Below, in pieces: positions 61,231-64,000 of a DNA stretch of 64,000 nt (position 1 is the stretch's first letter; each line of letters begins with the position of its first letter). The DNA lies in NCBI GenBank assembly GCA_963747535.1, contig CAVVFX010000009.1, positions 1 through 64,000 of the forward strand. Reading direction: 5' to 3'. The notes beneath the pieces are model-generated. The model searched no databases. It was not told the DNA's origin and saw only the letters and a program-made list of their open reading frames with translations. The translations under genes were made by a program, and so were the position numbers. The DNA comes from CAVVFX01 sp963747535 (GTDB lineage Bacteria; Acidobacteriota; Terriglobia; Bryobacterales; Bryobacteraceae).

Positions 61231-63042
61231 ATGGCGGATAACAACGCACCTGAAATGAAACCTACGCTGGGCCTGACTGGTTTAACGATGAATGCAATGG
61301 CCCTGATTGCCCCTGGCGCCTTCCTCTGGCTGACGTTCGCGATCCAAGGGGGAGAGGCCGCGACGGCTCCCTCCATGTGGATGGGCATCGTCTTTGCGCT
61401 AGCCCTGTGCCTGGCGACGGCCGTCTGCTACGCCGAAATGGCAAAACTGTACCCCGGCACCGGTAGTTCGTATTATTTTGCTGAGCAATCGTTTCTCAAT
61501 CACGAAGATCACTGGAAGCTGGCTCGCCTGGCTAAGTTTATTGTCGGCTGGGGTTCGCATTTGTATTACTGGATCTATCCTGCGGTAATGGTCGGGGTCA
61601 TGGGAATTCTGTGCGGTTACCTCGCAGGTACCATCTGGCCCAACTTTATGAACTCGACCAATCCCGGACCGCTGTTCATGATGCTGATTGCGGTCGTATT
61701 CTCGTTCGCGGTAGCTTACATAGCCCACCGCGGTGTCAATGGCGCAACATCGGTCAACATCGCCATCAACGTGATTCAGATTACCGCGCTGGTCGTCTTT
61801 TCCGTACTGGCGCTCGGTTATCGTATGAACCATCCCCCGGGAAGCGAAGCCTGGCAGTTCGATTCTCAATCGGGCGACGCTTACACCTACGAATTCGCCA
61901 CCACCAAAACCATGGTTGACGGCAAGCCCACGGACACGATTGTCCGGGATAAGGATGGCATTCCTCAGCCGCAAAAAGATGCATCGGGCAACATCGTAAA
62001 GTTCAAAATCGCTTATCCCGCCGCGGACGAGAAGGGCGTTTTTCTTTCCCACCCCGACGCCGCTTCCGTGGTCGGGTTCCATAACTTCAGTTGGGTTTTC
62101 ATTCAGGCTACGGTGGCCATTCTCATTCTCGTCGGCTTCGAATCCGTTACCGCCATGGGTGGGGAGGCCAAGAATCCGAAACGAGACGTGCCCATTGCGG
62201 TGATCACCTCGCTCCTGGTACAAGGAGCTTTTTGCTACCTCTTTGAGTATTTTGCGGCCAACTACTTCCTCAACAGCGGCTATCCCATGACCAGCGCGAC
62301 CGGCTCCGCGGCTCCGATCGGTGACATGATGATCGTGGTCGGCAATGCCATCCTCGGACCCGGCAATGGCCGAACGTTCATGTTGATCGAAGCGTTCACC
62401 GTCTTCCTGGCGCTCATCGGAACTACCCTATCGTGTATCAATACCGGCGCTCGCGTTACCTACGCAATGGGGAAGGATCAGGAAGTTCCCGAGCATTTCG
62501 GCATGCTTCATTCCGAGAACCTGACGCCACACCGGGCGATCTGGGCGCTCGCCATCATCTCCGCGATCATTGGCTGCATCGCTGTCATCATGCCGTTCGG
62601 CGATGCCGGTGCGCCCACCGACGCCGCCATTAAGGCTCTGCCTCAAGGCATTTTCTCCAGCTTCGGTTACACCACACACGACGGAATGGCAGCCTTACCC
62701 AACTCGCTGCTGACCATCACTCTGGCTTCCAACTTCGGAACCTTCCTGCTCTATATGTTGAGCTGTATCACCTGCATCGTGGCCTTCACGCCCAAGATGC
62801 CGCAGTTCAGCATGGTAAGGCATCGCATTATTCCGATCTTCGGATTTGCCGCCAATCTGATCTGCATGGCCGCCTATCTGGTTTTCCCGTTCATGGGTAT
62901 CGGGACCAAGATGGAACCCCTGCTCGCTCTCGGAATCGCGGCTGTCTGGGGTATCTACGGCGGGATCTACTTCATGAAATCCAGCAAAGCGGCAGGTAGG
63001 ACCACGCTCATGAAGAGCCGTAGCAGTGTCAATATGGCATAG
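61231..63042 (+). CDS. APC-family amino acid permease
   Basis: Transporter of 603 residues; start ATG 61231 (MADNNAPEMKPTLGLTGLTMN) with AAAAGGAG. Twelve to fourteen membrane segments, an APC start (LTMNAMALIAPGAFLWLTF), and VGFESVTAMGGEAKNPKRDVP after helix 6. A hydrophilic insertion of about 85 residues lies between helices at about 200-285 (QSGDAYTYEFATTKTMVDG, DKDGIPQPQKDASGN), longer than usual. Substrate unknown. A terminator follows. Confidence 0.88.
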   Translation: MADNNAPEMKPTLGLTGLTMNAMALIAPGAFLWLTFAIQGGEAATAPSMWMGIVFALALCLATAVCYAEMAKLYPGTGSSYYFAEQSFLNHEDHWKLARLAKFIVGWGSHLYYWIYPAVMVGVMGILCGYLAGTIWPNFMNSTNPGPLFMMLIAVVFSFAVAYIAHRGVNGATSVNIAINVIQITALVVFSVLALGYRMNHPPGSEAWQFDSQSGDAYTYEFATTKTMVDGKPTDTIVRDKDGIPQPQKDASGNIVKFKIAYPAADEKGVFLSHPDAASVVGFHNFSWVFIQATVAILILVGFESVTAMGGEAKNPKRDVPIAVITSLLVQGAFCYLFEYFAANYFLNSGYPMTSATGSAAPIGDMMIVVGNAILGPGNGRTFMLIEAFTVFLALIGTTLSCINTGARVTYAMGKDQEVPEHFGMLHSENLTPHRAIWALAIISAIIGCIAVIMPFGDAGAPTDAAIKALPQGIFSSFGYTTHDGMAALPNSLLTITLASNFGTFLLYMLSCITCIVAFTPKMPQFSMVRHRIIPIFGFAANLICMAAYLVFPFMGIGTKMEPLLALGIAAVWGIYGGIYFMKSSKAAGRTTLMKSRSSVNMA

Positions 63043-63068
63043 TCTTTTAGGGAAACTGACCAGCCATC

Positions 63069-63100
63069 GGGGCCGTCCCTCAAGGGCCGGCCCCGTTTTT
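63069..63100 (+). terminator. Rho-independent terminator
   Basis: GC-rich hairpin with arms GGGGCCG and CCGGCCCC closed through TCCCTCAAGGG, followed by GTTTTTCC. It ends the permease transcript, 26 bases after the stop. Confidence 0.85.
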
Positions 63101-63116
63101 CCTTTTAGAGGCCACC

Positions 63117-63989
63117 ATGTTTCACCCACGTAGAGAAGAATCCTCCTACGGCAACGGCGCGGCCGCTGCCCGCGCACCTCAAACATCTATGTTGGATATC
63201 GACTTCGCGCAAGTTTCCGATCCCGGCCGATCGCGCGACCACAATGAAGACTACGTCGGCTGTGTTACTCCCGACACCGACGCCCGGGTGCGCAGCCACG
63301 GCTGGCTGTTTTCTCTCGCCGACGGTGTAGGTGGTCACGACTGTGGCGAATTAGCATCCCGGGAGGCGGTCGAAACCATGCTCACCGGATTTCGCAAGGC
63401 TCCTGGCGGCGAGCCTCTTTCCGGTCTGCTGACCCGGCTCGTCCAAACCGCCAATATCCGCGTCTATGAAGCCGGGCGTGCGGCCAGCCCTGGCGGAACT
63501 GCCATGGCGACGACCGTCGTATCCTGCGCCATACGATTTGACCGGGCTGTCATCGCCCACGTCGGTGACTCCCGCTGCTACCTCATCCGGCACGGCCACG
63601 CCAAACAACTCACCCGCGACCATACCGTGGTGAACGATCAACTCCGTCTCGGCATCCTGAGCGCACGCGAGGCCGCCGACCACCAGAACAAACATCTCCT
63701 AAGCCGCTCCATCGGCGCCGATCTGTTCGTGAGCGTCGACACCACCGACACCCAGGTTCTTCCCGGAGACTCTCTGCTGCTTTGTTCCGACGGCTTTCAC
63801 GGGGCCGTTCCCGAAGCCCAGATCGGTAACATCGTTAATAACCTGGAAGATGCCAGAATGGCAGCCAACAAGCTCGTCCAGCTTGCCAACGAGCTGGATG
63901 GCAGCGATAATATCAGCGTCCAGCTTGTGCGGATTCGCAATGTAGAACGGATGGGCATGTATCGCGGGCGGCCTTATAAACTGCGGTAG
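63117..63989 (+). CDS. PP2C-family serine/threonine phosphatase
   Basis: Cytoplasmic phosphatase of 290 residues. Metal-site motifs in order: SRDHNEDYVG, LFSLADGVGGH, GTAMATTVVS, AHVGDSRCYLI, LLLCSDGFHG and DGSDNISVQLV. All acidic ligands are present. A basic/Ala N-terminal extension of about 25 residues has no known role. Separate from the permease (terminator between). Confidence 0.92.
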   Translation: MFHPRREESSYGNGAAAARAPQTSMLDIDFAQVSDPGRSRDHNEDYVGCVTPDTDARVRSHGWLFSLADGVGGHDCGELASREAVETMLTGFRKAPGGEPLSGLLTRLVQTANIRVYEAGRAASPGGTAMATTVVSCAIRFDRAVIAHVGDSRCYLIRHGHAKQLTRDHTVVNDQLRLGILSAREAADHQNKHLLSRSIGADLFVSVDTTDTQVLPGDSLLLCSDGFHGAVPEAQIGNIVNNLEDARMAANKLVQLANELDGSDNISVQLVRIRNVERMGMYRGRPYKLR

Positions 63990-64000
63990 GGCCGTGAATA

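Noticed and set aside
1..64000. CRISPR array
   Set aside because: The repeats seen are dispersed, palindromic and not spaced regularly; no cas-like gene is present.
1..64000. tRNA or rRNA genes, including as insertion targets for the mobile element
   Set aside because: No cloverleaf with TTCGA-type loop or rRNA-like conserved segment was recognised on reading.

Overview
The window looks like a chromosomal segment of an Acidobacteriota bacterium, probably from the Solibacter/Bryobacter lineage. The main pointers are two secreted proteins with the Solibacter-type C-terminal domain (TIGR03437), a TIGR03435 soil-associated protein, a PEP-CTERM protein, high GC content and many small dispersed palindromic repeats. 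The taxonomic call is an inference from these families; no rRNA or tRNA gene was seen.

Layout. 1-3423: a recombinase-in-trio (RIT) mobile element, with three overlapping tyrosine recombinase genes between perfect 39-bp inverted repeats. 3626-8247: a large secreted NHL-repeat protein and a divergent membrane protein. 8240-9745: a graveyard of toxin-antitoxin genes (truncated hicBA, mntA with a truncated hepT, an orphan hicB-like gene). 9924-12831: a two-gene cassette, a TIR domain fused to a PtuA/OLD-like ATPase followed 1 bp later by a TIGR02646-type (PtuB-like) HNH nuclease. It reads as a TIR-armed Septu-like anti-phage system and is preceded by a broken copy of part of the sigma factor gene that lies just downstream. 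13139-26509: one long operon with an ECF sigma factor, a zinc-finger anti-sigma factor, an unknown exported protein and a type II secretion system (gspE-F-G-H-I-J-K-L-M-C, an unknown protein, gspD). 26679-34290: secreted or membrane proteins (TIGR03435, DUF6629, a broken DUF4160 gene with DUF2442, a BACON/TIGR03437 protein, a GH29 fucosidase). 34482-37353: O-antigen ligase/polymerase-like protein and a divergent flippase. 37269-42545: a minus-strand envelope group (lnt, lipA, SPOR protein, slipin, NfeD). 42674-46572: small and envelope proteins and an aldo/keto reductase. 47224-51245: three glycosyltransferases and a monofunctional transglycosylase. 51574-55375: a GMC dehydrogenase with its subunit-3 partner and a divergent beta-propeller protein. 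55399-58803: PEP-CTERM protein, dTDP-sugar genes and folP. 58835-63989: DUF1080 protein, ammonium transporter with a small membrane protein, an APC permease and a PP2C phosphatase.

How it fits together. Much of the window serves the cell envelope and secretion: the T2SS exports proteins, several signal-peptide proteins (NHL, BACON, GH29, DUF1080) are plausible cargo, and the flippase, polymerase, glycosyltransferases and dTDP-sugar enzymes would build a surface polysaccharide. The accessory stretch 8.2-13 kb is the defence-like region. Three families of short dispersed repeats occur through the window. Two of them lie at the 5' ends of T2SS pseudopilin genes, where they lengthen the prepilin leader peptides.
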